Source: Cyanidiococcus yangmingshanensis
Taxonomy: Eukaryota; Rhodophyta; Bangiophyceae; Cyanidiales; Cyanidiaceae
NCBI GenBank assembly: GCA_013995675.1
Contig: VWRR01000009.1
Span: forward strand, 558,001-622,000
Reading direction: 5' to 3'
Length of the DNA: 64,000 nt
The translations under genes were made by a program, and so were the position numbers. The notes beneath the pieces were generated by a model. It made no database searches and was not told the origin of the DNA. It worked only from the letters and a program-made list of their open reading frames with translations. This document shows, one piece after another, positions 49,138 to 57,854 of this stretch. Within the stretch, counting starts at the first letter, position 1. Every line of letters starts with the position of its first letter.

Positions 49138-52100
49138 GACCTGGGGGTGGCCCAGGAGGGGGTACCGGAAGGCGGTCCAGGAGGCGGTACCGGAGGCGGC
49201 CCAGGAGGCGGTACCGGAAGCGGTCCAGGAGGGGGTACCGGAAGCGGCCCAGGAGGGGGCACCGGCAGCGGTCCAGGAGGAGGCACCGGCAGCGGTCCAG
49301 GAGGCGGTACCGGAAGCGGCCCAGGAGGCGGTACCGGAAGCGGTCCAGGAGGAGGCACCGGCAGCGGTCCAGGAGGTCCTCCGCACTCAACCGCCGCCTC
49401 TGCGAGCGCTTCTGCGAGTGCGTCTGCGAGTGCGTCTGCATCCCAGTCTGCATCGGCGTCTGCGCTGTACTCGTACTCTAGTTATGAGTCGAAGAGTGCC
49501 TCTGCGAGTGCCTCTGCGAGTGCCTCTGCGAGTGCGTCTGCATCCCAGTCTGCATCGGCGTCTGCGCTGTACTCGTACTCTAGCTATGAGTCGAAGAGTG
49601 CTTCTGCAAGTGCCTCTGCGAGTGCGTCTGCATCCCAGTCTGCATCGGCGTCTGCGCTGTACTCGTACTCTAGTTATGAGTCGAAGAGTGCCTCTGCGAG
49701 TGCCTCTGCGAGTGCCTCTGCGAGTGCGTCTGCATCCCAGTCTGCATCGGCGTCTGCGCTGTACTCGTACTCTAGCTATGAGTCGAAGAGTGCTTCTGCA
49801 AGTGCCTCTGCGAGTGCGTCTGCATCCCAGTCTGCATCGGCGTCTGCGCTGTACTCGTTCTCTAGCTATGAATCGAAGAGTGCCTCTGCGAGTGCCTCTG
49901 CGAGTGCCTCTGCGAGTGCGTCTGCATCCCAGTCTGCATCGGCGTCTGCGCTGTACTCGTACTCTAGCTATGAGTCGAAGAGTGCCTCTGCGAGTGCCTC
50001 TGCATCCCAGTCTGCATCGGCGTCTGCGCTGTACTCGTACTCTAGCTATGAATCGAAGAGTGCGTCTGCGAGTGCCTCTGCGAGTGCGTCTGCAAGTGCC
50101 TCTGCGAGTGCGTCTGCATCGGCGTCTGCGCTGTACTCGTACTCTAGCTATGAGTCGAAGAGTGCCTCTGCGAGTGCCTCTGTGAGTGCCTCTGCGAGTG
50201 CCTCTGCGAGTGCCTCTGCGAGTGCCTCTGCGAGTGCCTCTGCGAGTGCCTCTGCGAGTGCGTCTGCATCCCAGTCTATATCGGCGTCTGCACTGTACTC
50301 GTTCTCTAGCTATGAATCGAAGAGTGCCTCTGCGAGTGCGTCTGCATCGGCGTCTGCGCTGTACTCGTACTCTAGTTATGAATCGAAGAGTGCCTCTGCG
50401 AGTGCGTCTGCATCGGCGTCTGCGCTGTACTCGTACTCTAGTTATGAGTCGAAGAGTGCCTCTGCGAGTGCGTCTGCATCCCAGTCTGCATCGGCGTCTG
50501 CACTGTACTCGTACTCTAGTTATGAGTCGAAGAGTGCCTCTGCGAGTGCCTCTGCGAGTGCGTCTGCATCCCAGTCTATATCGGCGTCTGCACTGTACTC
50601 GTACTCTAGTTATGAGTCGAAGAGTGCGTCTGCGAGTGCGTCTGCATCCCAGTCTGCATCGGCGTCTGCGCTGTACTCGTACTCTAGTTATGAGTCGATG
50701 AGTGCCTCTGCAAGTGCCTCTGCGAGTGCCTCTGCGAGTGCGTCTGCATCCCAGTCTGCATCGGCGTCTGCGCTGTACTCGTTCTCTAGCTATGAATCGA
50801 AGAGTGCTTCTGCAAGTGCCTCTGCGAGTGCGTCTGCATCCCAGTCTGCATCGGCGTCTGCGCTGTACTCGTACTCTAGTTATGAGTCGAAGAGTGCCTC
50901 TGTGAGTGCCTCTGGGAGTGCGTCTGCATCCCAGTCTATATCGGCGTCTGCACTGTACTCGTACTCTAGCTATGAGTCGAAGAGTGCCTCTGCGAGTGCG
51001 TCTGCATCCCAGTCTGCATCGGCGTCTGCACTGTACTCGTACTCTAGTTATGAGTCGAAGAGTGCGTCTGCGAGTGCGTCTGCATCCCAGTCTGCATCGG
51101 CGTCTGCGCTGTACTCGTACTCTAGTTATGAGTCGAAGAGTGCCTCTGCAAGTGCCTCTGCGAGTGCGTCTGCGAGTGCGTCTGCGAGTGCGTCTGCATC
51201 CCAGTCTATATCGGCGTCTGCGCTGTACTCGTTCTCTAGCTATGTGTCGAAGAGTGCCTCTGTGAGTGCGTCTGCATCCCAGTCTGCATCGGCGTCTGCA
51301 CTGTACTCGTACTCTAGTTATGAGTCGAAGAGTGCCTCTGCGAGCGCTTCTGTGAGTGCCTCTGCGCTGTACTCGTACTCTAGTTATGAGTCGAAGAGTG
51401 CGTCTGCGAGTGCGTCTGCGAGTGCGTCTGCGAGTGCGTCTGCGAGTGCGTCTGCGAGTGCCTCTGCGAGTGCCTCTGTGAGTGCCTCTGCAAGTGCCTC
51501 TGCGAGTGCGTCTGCATCCCAGTCTATATCGGCGTCTGCACTGTACTCGTACTCTAGTTATGAGTCGAAGAGTGCCTCTGCGAGTGCGTCTGCATCCCAG
51601 TCTGCATCGGCGTCTGCGCTGTACTCGTACTCTAGCTATGAGTCGAAGAGTGCCTCTGCGAGTGCCTCTGTGAGTGCCTCTGCGAGTGCGTCTGCATCCC
51701 AGTCTGCATCGGCGTCTGCACTGTACTCGTACTCTAGTTATGAGTCGAAGAGTGCGTCTGCGAGTGCGTCTGCGAGTGCGTCTGCGAGTGCGTCTGCGAG
51801 TGCCTCTGCAAGTGCGTCTGTTTCAGCTTCTGTGAGTGCGTCTGCTTCAGCTAGTGCATCGACATTACAGTCACATGTAATGTCGTTGCATCCTGTGACA
51901 ATCTCTATTCATGCAACTTTTTACACCTCTGGAAATATGAGTAGTGTTCTAGAATTATCGCTCCGTACGGTGCTTCTGGAAATATCAGGTGGTTATTTAG
52001 ATTCTCTTTCTGTGAAGCCAGCCGGCTTGGTATCATCTTCAAGCATATTCGCTCTATCTAGCCGTTTTCAGCTGGATAGCATCTCTAATGTTTCCGCATG

Positions 52101-52497
52101 TGGTCATGAGTTATACACCTGGGAGACACAATCCAGTCTGCGTGTAGCAGAATCGGAAGCTGCGCTCGTTGCAACGTCCGTTCGTGATTCACTCAGAAAC
52201 GGTAGTTTCGCAGCAGCGGTCTCAAAATACTCCAGAGAGTGCACGCTGGTGGCCTCAAACGCCACAGTAGTCATTCAAGGATTGCCGACCTCAACAACAA
52301 CTGGCTTCCCTATTTGGGCGGTTGTGATCATATCGGTAGTCGGGTTTCTCTTTCTGACGAGTGTTTGTGTTTTGCTTTTCGTTGTGGTTCTGCGCAGGCG
52401 TCGGGGCCAAAAGCATGAGAACAATCCTTCGGAGCCTACTTCAGTTGCAGTTGACGAAGAGGCTGCTGAAACGCCACCAGCTGCAGTTGCGTGGTAG
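49138..52497 (+). CDS. giant Ser/Ala-repeat surface protein with C-terminal transmembrane anchor; 5' end unresolved
   Basis: About 1,119 codons are open without an ATG at the start. Order of parts: GPGGGTGS repeats (49141-49377); 25 variable-length repeats, each with a core [12 protein letters not shown] (variants F for Y, one SMSA, one YVSK) followed by SA dipeptide runs and often SASQSASAS (about 49388-51868); a non-repetitive ectodomain of about 145 residues ([17 protein letters not shown] onward); one membrane span ([20 protein letters not shown], about 52310-52390); and a basic then acidic cytoplasmic tail. The topology is that of a type I surface protein on a stiff, probably O-glycosylated stalk. 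Comparing repeat units shows one surplus G at 49171-49172; without it the frame continues upstream through 48918. The start probably lies at 48197. Confidence 0.75.
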   Translation, partial: DLGVAQEGVPEGGPGGGTGGGPGGGTGSGPGGGTGSGPGGGTGSGPGGGTGSGPGGGTGSGPGGGTGSGPGGGTGSGPGGPPHSTAASASASASASASASASQSASASALYSYSSYESKSASASASASASASASASQSASASALYSYSSYESKSASASASASASASQSASASALYSYSSYESKSASASASASASASASASQSASASALYSYSSYESKSASASASASASASQSASASALYSFSSYESKSASASASASASASASASQSASASALYSYSSYESKSASASASASQSASASALYSYSSYESKSASASASASASASASASASASASALYSYSSYESKSASASASVSASASASASASASASASASASASASASASQSISASALYSFSSYESKSASASASASASALYSYSSYESKSASASASASASALYSYSSYESKSASASASASQSASASALYSYSSYESKSASASASASASASQSISASALYSYSSYESKSASASASASQSASASALYSYSSYESMSASASASASASASASASQSASASALYSFSSYESKSASASASASASASQSASASALYSYSSYESKSASVSASGSASASQSISASALYSYSSYESKSASASASASQSASASALYSYSSYESKSASASASASQSASASALYSYSSYESKSASASASASASASASASASASQSISASALYSFSSYVSKSASVSASASQSASASALYSYSSYESKSASASASVSASALYSYSSYESKSASASASASASASASASASASASASASVSASASASASASASQSISASALYSYSSYESKSASASASASQSASASALYSYSSYESKSASASASVSASASASASQSASASALYSYSSYESKSASASASASASASASASASASASVSASVSASASASASTLQSHVMSLHPVTISIHATFYTSGNMSSVLELSLRTVLLEISGGYLDSLSVKPAGLVSSSSIFALSSRFQLDSISNVSACGHELYTWETQSSLRVAESEAALVATSVRDSLRNGSFAAAVSKYSRECTLVASNATVVIQGLPTSTTTGFPIWAVVIISVVGFLFLTSVCVLLFVVVLRRRRGQKHENNPSEPTSVAVDEEAAETPPAAVAW
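49141..49377 (+). repeat. Gly-rich tandem repeat, 24-base units
   Basis: About ten units of 24 bases encode GPGGGTGS in the surface-protein frame. Units differ mainly at third codon positions. One unit near 49165-49175 is one base longer than the rest. The reverse strand gives a long Pro-rich open frame, a by-product of the repeat. Confidence 0.85.
49388..51868 (+). repeat. Ser/Ala minisatellite, 25 core copies with variable SA spacers
   Basis: About 2.5 kb of nested repeats: 6- and 12-base tctgcg/agtgcc-type units (SA dipeptides) between 25 copies of a longer core coding [12 protein letters not shown]. Spacer lengths vary between copies while the frame is kept. No frame of the array contains many stops, so long shadow frames occur in a second frame as well. 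The pattern indicates recent expansion by slippage or unequal crossing-over. Confidence 0.92.
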
Positions 52498-52884
52498 CCT
52501 CTGATCGTTTTTTCTCTTACATATTTTTACTTTTTTTTGAAGACCACGTCTGCTAGGAGCGTGCTCGAGTGCGAATAGTATACATATGGCGAGAAATATG
52601 GGAGCGAAGCCTTGTACTTCTTCTCCCGTCGTCACATGGCCTCGGGGCTCCAAAAGACGAGAAAATCGTATGAGCGTTGTGGGGAAGCCAGCGCTGTCGG
52701 GCTAGATTGTTCGCCCGAACGAAACGCTTGAACGAGTATCCAATATTTCATTATTTTTCTAAGGTATCCTAGAGATTCGCATTTTCGCGTGCTAGGCTTA
52801 AACTTTGGGTTTTCCATTCATGATACGCAATCGTCATCGCATCTGGACACTGTCGTCTCGTTCTAGTTCTATGTCAGAACATTC
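52498..52884. other. AT-rich 3' flank of the surface-protein gene
   Basis: About 390 bases including T-runs near 52509-52541. It shows none of the YebC N-terminal domain that should precede the next entry. Confidence 0.45.
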
Positions 52885-53365
52885 ATGGAGAGCCCAGGCC
52901 GCATAGCTGCAGATGTGCGTCATGCAGCTCGCAAGGCAGGTTTTCACACTGCATCTGCCGGCTCGGTCCAGTACCTCTTCGAGCGCAAAGGACGCATCCA
53001 GTTTCCCTTAACGTCCACAGAGTCGAGTTCGTTGCAGCGGGACGCGGATGCTTTGCTGCTGCTGGTCGCAGACTGCCGGTGCCGAAGACCTCGAACAGGT
53101 AGATGCTGGTGATGTATCGACGAACGAGTCCGAGTTTCTGGTCTGGACACCGCCAAATGCCCTCGCCCAGGTGACTCAGGTCTTGCGCTCTGCCGGAGTC
53201 GAGGTCACGAACAGCGAGCTGGTGATGGTCCCGAAACTCGCCCCACCTGAAGTCTCCGGTATCGATCGCGACCTACTTGATCACGGCATCGAGCAGCTCA
53301 ATGCTCTGGATGATGTCGATCGTGTTTACACGACACTCGATCCGCGACCCGAGTCCCTCTTATGA
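52885..53365 (+). pseudogene. YebC/PmpR/TACO1-family fragment, 5' third missing, one frame break
   Basis: The segment resembles domains 2 and 3 of YebC-type proteins, which act on organelle or bacterial translation of polyproline-type stalls or on transcription. IAADVRHAARKAG and GSVQYLFERKG match VSEVRHAFSKNGG and GSVSYMFERKG; AGAEDLEQ and VTNSELVMVPK match AGAEDVE and ESAEVTMIP; the end NALDDVDRVYTTLD matches the family C-terminus. The N-terminal domain (about 75 residues with the GHSKW motif) is absent, and an in-frame stop lies just before the ATG at 52885. One extra base near 53074 splits the frame between VAD and AGAEDLEQ. With it removed about 159 residues remain. The missing third suggests a broken gene beside the expanded surface-protein gene. 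A split gene with a distant exon cannot be excluded. Confidence 0.7.
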
Positions 53366-53791
53366 TCTTTGCATGTACGGTGCAAGAGCGGGACCACCCT
53401 GAGGCCCTTGCGGTGTCATGCAGCGGTAACGAGGGCGAGCTGTTTTGCATAGCACTGCCCAGAAAAGCACAGTGCCGAGTCTGCAAAGTGCGACGACCCA
53501 TTCTAAAGCCAGCGCGTGTCGTCGAGCAAGTCGATAGCGACGGATCCTGATTCCGGGGCTCTCGGAAGGCACCCCTCTGTTCCGATCGCTGACACATTAC
53601 ATGACTTCAAAGTCGTGACGCCTCTCCCAAGGCAACGAGATGCCGTCGTGATCCTCTCTCTTAGACAATCTCTGATAGATGCGTTTCGAAAACTGTTAGA
53701 ATTGCGAGTACGACGACGTCACCGCCAATCCATCAAGCTCGTTTTCATGGAGATCTGCACCGAAATCTTGCTCTGTAGGGTCGGGAGCGCG
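53366..53791. other. convergent 3' intergenic region (YebC fragment / TBC1D23-like)
   Basis: About 430 bases; no supported gene. Confidence 0.4.
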
Positions 53792-56290
53792 TCACCCTGC
53801 ATCGCCTTGCTCTTGATTGCTGCGATCCGTAGTGCGTCGTTGCAGCCGCATCTGCACCTTGATAAGCTTCAGATGATTGCGAATGCAGTCGATGCACTCA
53901 CTCAGACCGTCAGGCAAGTGGCAGGTGATGCGTTTGTCGATAGCTTGGGAGGTGGCGCTCCGGAATTCAAAGACAACCAACTCGCGAGTCTCTTTGCGGA
54001 AGAGGATACGTCTGAGCAAAACCAACGACCGACTCGACTTGATGAAGAACGTTGTGTTGCGCCCTCGATCAGGAGCGAGTACCAATAGACGTCGCTTGCT
54101 GACGCCGAGGTACCGCCGAACGAACGTACCCGTTTTGCGCTGCAGTTTCAGACAAGGGTAGAGCGCGAGTCGACGCAGCAGCGATGGCGACGCCAACTCC
54201 AATGGCGTGTCCTTCGCAAAGAGAGTCTGGTCGCTCTCCAGCCAGCGGCCTATCGCCAGCGATCTTGTCGAAAGGTGCTCTCTGCTGGGATCGCGTCGCA
54301 CGCCAAGCGCCTGCGATAGCTGCTGGTCAAGTCGCCAGTCAGGAACTGTTGACTCCATGGGGCGTCCCTCAGCAGCCGCCCGGTCCTGAGAGCTCACCAG
54401 TCGAGCGCACTTTGCCTGACGCACCTGAGCGAGCATCGTTCGATCATAGCGCGACAGCGAGAGGTGTCCGCTCCTCGAGAGGGCCTCACAGGCGGTGAAA
54501 CCGCGGCGCAATGGCGCCACATAGTGAATGCCAACGTGCTGGAGCAGATACCGTAGCGGACTCACATCGAATTCGTTCTCATCTATGTCGAAATAGGTTG
54601 GCGGCCCGGAGCCAACCAGACAGATCCAGCACTTGCCATCCTGGTTGCTTCCGATACGTTCCAGGACGTGCTGGACGAGTCGCTGTGCCAGGGGATCCTC
54701 TCGCGCGGCTCCGGGTCCCACACGCCAGCCGTGAAGCACCGCATCGCGCAGCTCGTCCAGATCAAGTAGAATGGCTTGGGGTACCAGCCCAAACTGGCGC
54801 TCATCGGCAGGGCGGCAGTCAAGGAGGAGCACTGGCAGCGGCGGTCTCGCGCTCTCCGATGTCTCAGCGCGCATTGGAGGAAGCACTTCTGTGGGTTCAA
54901 ATTCGATCATCTCAGCAGTTGCCGACACCGAAGGACTCTTCGTGGGCTTGCTTGCAAAAATAGTAGCACGGGCTCGGTCAAGGGCTTGATTCGGGGTGCG
55001 GGCCGCGAGTTTGCGAGCCCACTGCCAAGCCGCTTCCATATCCTGACGACTCTGGAAAGGAATCGAAAGCAGCTGCTCGGGCAGGGTCGCCTCGTTGGAT
55101 ATGAGCAGACTCTGGCGACTCGATACGAGGCTGACGAGCGCCACAAAGATGGTCAGCAGCGGGTCAGCGACCAGCAACAGGACATCCCACAGGACCAGCA
55201 CTGTCTCCATAGCCAGGTTTCGGGCAAAGACCGTCACAAGCCAGGCGGTCGCATACATGTCGGTGGAGAGCTGGTAGCGCTCTAAACGCGATGCCACTTC
55301 GGGGTCATGAAACCACAGCAGGTCGTTGAAGAGGCGGAAAGCCTGTTTGAGTCGCCCAAAGGGATCCTCGGCTGGATCCACGGCCAGCGGTACGTAGCGC
55401 TCTGCAAAGCGCTTGTACATGGCGTAACATGCACAGGTGGTTGCGTCAGCGTGCAGGGTCTCGTGGAGATACACGAACACTGCCGCAATCTCGTTCATGC
55501 CTTGCATATAGGGAACGCCGTGCTCGTCACAGAAGGCGCAGAGCCAGAGCGTGAGTCGCGCTCTCGTTGCTGGTCGCTCGAAAGCCGCTAGTCCACGGCG
55601 GGTTCGCATGACGTCCTGCTCGAGCACCGCAAAAGTGTCGCTCATGAGTGCTGCACATGTCGCTGTAGGGCTTTGGTCCAACGTGGAATCATCAGCGTTC
55701 GCTGGGGGCACGTCTAGCTCGGCTTCATCGGCTGAGCAGTTCATGAAGGCAGGAGACGCATTCTCTGGCCTACCAGGCTGTTGTGGCTGCTGCGATGTTG
55801 GTGCCAGCGGGCCATGGCGAGCTGCTGTCCCGTCCAGGTACTCGGCTGTTTCACTGGTGCTCGCGAGCTCCTCCGTATCCTTCATGAGCGCAGCGCCCGA
55901 TACGACTCGGTTCGGTGACACCAACGCGAGTGCATCGCTGTTCACACCTTGCTCGCTTGGGGGCTCTGCAGTAAACAAAATGTCGTCGGCTTCATCGTCC
56001 GGTGCTGGTTCGTTGTACGGTTGTCGTTCGATAACGGAGGCTGCAGCCGCAATCGTCGTCGGCTGGGGCGACTCCAAAGCCAGGTTCCATACACGCAGTC
56101 GCAACGAGTCAGGTACACGTCGCTGACTGGTCTGCGCAAGGGTGCTCGCGAGCTCAGCCCGAACTCGGCACCAGTCTGGGGCGCTGGTGCTTCGCACGAA
56201 CGTCTCGAGGCGAGTGACCATGCTCTCTACCAGCGTCAGGTCTGCGTCGGGCACGGCTGTCGCCTCGCAGTCACGCTCTTGAAACTGCAT
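53792..56290 (-). CDS. TBC1D23-like protein: TBC, rhodanese-like and C-terminal PH-like domains
   Basis: An 832-residue protein with the TBC1D23 domain order. After an acidic, Ser/Ala/Pro-rich N-terminal region comes the TBC domain (about 215-420): LEQDVMRTRRG, VPYMQGMNEIAAVFVYL, LLWFHDPEVASRL and ETVLVLWDVLLLVADPLL. A rhodanese-like domain follows (about 495-620: LLLDCRPADERQFGLVPQAILLD, then CWICLVGSG and YLLQHVGIHYVAPLRRGF), lacking a clear catalytic Cys loop. The last about 130 residues (CLKLQRKTGTFVRRYLGVSKR, then LVVFEFRS) look PH-like. In animals TBC1D23 bridges golgins to the WASH complex in endosome-to-Golgi transport. The D-x-x-R-T and Y-x-Q finger motifs of active Rab GAPs are both present here. 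Confidence 0.85.
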   Translation of the reverse strand: MQFQERDCEATAVPDADLTLVESMVTRLETFVRSTSAPDWCRVRAELASTLAQTSQRRVPDSLRLRVWNLALESPQPTTIAAAASVIERQPYNEPAPDDEADDILFTAEPPSEQGVNSDALALVSPNRVVSGAALMKDTEELASTSETAEYLDGTAARHGPLAPTSQQPQQPGRPENASPAFMNCSADEAELDVPPANADDSTLDQSPTATCAALMSDTFAVLEQDVMRTRRGLAAFERPATRARLTLWLCAFCDEHGVPYMQGMNEIAAVFVYLHETLHADATTCACYAMYKRFAERYVPLAVDPAEDPFGRLKQAFRLFNDLLWFHDPEVASRLERYQLSTDMYATAWLVTVFARNLAMETVLVLWDVLLLVADPLLTIFVALVSLVSSRQSLLISNEATLPEQLLSIPFQSRQDMEAAWQWARKLAARTPNQALDRARATIFASKPTKSPSVSATAEMIEFEPTEVLPPMRAETSESARPPLPVLLLDCRPADERQFGLVPQAILLDLDELRDAVLHGWRVGPGAAREDPLAQRLVQHVLERIGSNQDGKCWICLVGSGPPTYFDIDENEFDVSPLRYLLQHVGIHYVAPLRRGFTACEALSRSGHLSLSRYDRTMLAQVRQAKCARLVSSQDRAAAEGRPMESTVPDWRLDQQLSQALGVRRDPSREHLSTRSLAIGRWLESDQTLFAKDTPLELASPSLLRRLALYPCLKLQRKTGTFVRRYLGVSKRRLLVLAPDRGRNTTFFIKSSRSLVLLRRILFRKETRELVVFEFRSATSQAIDKRITCHLPDGLSECIDCIRNHLKLIKVQMRLQRRTTDRSNQEQGDAG

Positions 56291-56362
56291 TATGGCCCAT
56301 ACAAGCTCAGTTTTGTGGAAAAAGCTTGATTGGCGCTACCAGTGGTACACGACCAAGTAGTG

Positions 56363-56581
56363 ATGTTGGCACAACGCTCGCGCTCTGCTCTCAAGTTGCC
56401 CTCAGTCTTGGTCTCCTTTTTCTTGTCCCTCTTGGCTGCCTCAACGTCGTTATCAATGATGCAGCTCAGACTGGGGGGTTATGATCCGCATCAGCTTCCA
56501 GTGTACCGATGGAGCAACGAGAAGTACTCGATTGAAGCACTCACTCGCCCAGCTCGCATAAACTATGCCGGAGAACACTGA
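56363..56581 (+). CDS. micro-protein with one membrane span, unrecognised
   Basis: A 72-residue frame, MLAQRSRSALKLPSV onward, with one hydrophobic span (VLVSFFLSLLAASTSLSMM, about 15-33) and a polar tail containing GGYDPHQLPVYRW and a Pro/Arg end. The Arg-containing start plus a single span is typical of small mitochondrial inner-membrane subunits, but no family was recognised. It starts 72 bases from the divergent TBC1D23-like ATG and ends 136 bases before V-ATPase E. Codon composition is better than in random frames nearby. Confidence 0.45.
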   Translation: MLAQRSRSALKLPSVLVSFFLSLLAASTSLSMMQLRLGGYDPHQLPVYRWSNEKYSIEALTRPARINYAGEH

Positions 56582-56717
56582 ACACGCGTTGCCAGTCCCT
56601 AGAAGCGGTTTGAGATGCGTTCCCAAAGAACGGCGCTCGATCATGGGCTTCGAGCGTTTGGTTGTCGTCCACGTTCCGAGACGGACGCTCCACGACACAG
56701 TTTGCGCGACTTGCGTG

Positions 56718-57449
56718 ATGAATGATGCTCAAGTCCAACAACAAGTTCAGCAGATGGTGGCGTTTATTTGCCAGGAGGCGGATGAGAAAGTGAACGAGCT
56801 GCGCACGAAAGCAGAGGAGGAGTTCCACCTGCGGAAGCTGAGCATCTTCGAGGAGCAGCGCGAGAAGATACGTGCCGAGTTCGAGCGCAAGCACAAGCAG
56901 CTTCAAGCATCCAAGCGCATCGCGTTGGCGTCTGAGCTCAATGCGGCTCGTTTACGGGTTCTGAGAGCACGCGAAACGGCGCTCCGTGATCTTTACGAGC
57001 AAGCTCGAGAGCAGCTCGTGGCGTTTGGCAACGAGGCCGGCTCCGCGTACCAGCAACTCCTAGAGCGCCTTATCGACCAAGGACTTGGCCTGATGCAACC
57101 AGAACCCAATGTTCACCTGATTCTGCGCCCGCGAGACCGAGACTTGGTCGAGTCGTTGCTTCCTCGACTGCGGAGCCGATACCAACGAGTCATGCTAACC
57201 AGTTCGTCAACGAATATGGACGCGTCCTCGGAAAGTCAAGTCTCGGTAGCTTTGGCGGAGAACGAGCGCCTTGACGACACATGTGCTGGTGGCGTCATCC
57301 TGGTTAGTGCGGACGGGCGCGTACGTTGCGACAATACGCTGGAACGTCGTCTAGAGATCGCTTACCAGCAGAACCTTGCTCACTTACGTGAGCTGCTCTA
57401 TGGAGACGCAGGCACATTATCCGCGTTTGAAGAGGATATCGCCGCCTGA
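56718..57449 (+). CDS. V-type ATPase subunit E
   Basis: A 243-residue peripheral-stalk subunit of the vacuolar proton pump. The N-terminal two thirds of the first half is a long charged coiled coil (MVAFICQEADEKVNELRTKA, then EEEFHLRKLSIFEEQREK). The ARLRVLRARETALRDLYEQA helix and the C-terminal globular part (IDQGLGLMQPEPNVHLILRPRD, then CAGGVILVSADGRVRCDNTLERR) are diagnostic. The length equals yeast and human (226-233) within a few residues. The frame extends 51 codons upstream to an ATG at 56565, but the family N-terminus begins at MNDAQVQQQV, so 56718 is chosen. Confidence 0.95.
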   Translation: MNDAQVQQQVQQMVAFICQEADEKVNELRTKAEEEFHLRKLSIFEEQREKIRAEFERKHKQLQASKRIALASELNAARLRVLRARETALRDLYEQAREQLVAFGNEAGSAYQQLLERLIDQGLGLMQPEPNVHLILRPRDRDLVESLLPRLRSRYQRVMLTSSSTNMDASSESQVSVALAENERLDDTCAGGVILVSADGRVRCDNTLERRLEIAYQQNLAHLRELLYGDAGTLSAFEEDIAA

Positions 57450-57854
57450 AATGTTTTCGTTGACGAGTCCTCGGGCTCTCTGGAGCGCAGCCGCCTTGGA
57501 GGGCAGCTCCAGATTCGAGGCCCACTCATTGGATCGTTTCCCATGCTTCACTAACCGCCAGCATCTCGTCCTGGCTCTGACCAAACTGTGCTTTCATCCG
57601 CCGCCATCTCAGGATGTGTTTTGATACAAAAAGCAGTCGCAACGACTTGCTGGTATCCCCAGGGATCGATCAGGCTCGCCTTCGCTTCCAATGGGGGCAG
57701 GCGTCTCGCCAGGACCGCGACAAACGAATAGGCGCCACGTTTTTGTCTGTAAAGTGTATGCCCACGTTTTTCTGGACGCTTGTATCGGTCAGAGACTATG
57801 AATGTACAGGATGTGTAAGGATATCCATGAAATTTTGGGACTGGTCTGTTCATC
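57450..57854. other. intergenic region between V-ATPase E and the 964-residue protein gene
   Basis: About 400 bases, same-strand flanks. No gene or element recognised. Confidence 0.4.

Noticed and set aside
49134-49453. Minus-strand Pro-rich frames (PPPGPLPV repeats) opposite the Gly-rich repeat
   Set aside because: These are the unavoidable reverse reading of the Gly repeat and have no independent gene features.
49418-51673. Second-frame Arg/Leu/Val repeat frames within the Ser/Ala array
   Set aside because: The repeat unit has no stop in that frame, so open frames arise automatically. They lack a signal, anchor or unique domain.
49388-51868. Regular repeat array that might suggest a CRISPR or satellite
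   Set aside because: The array is in frame throughout, encodes a coherent Ser/Ala-Tyr repeat protein and lacks unique spacers; it is a coding minisatellite.
52500-52884. Search for the missing YebC N-terminal domain
   Set aside because: None of the frames contains the GHSKW-type start or the conserved helices of domain 1.
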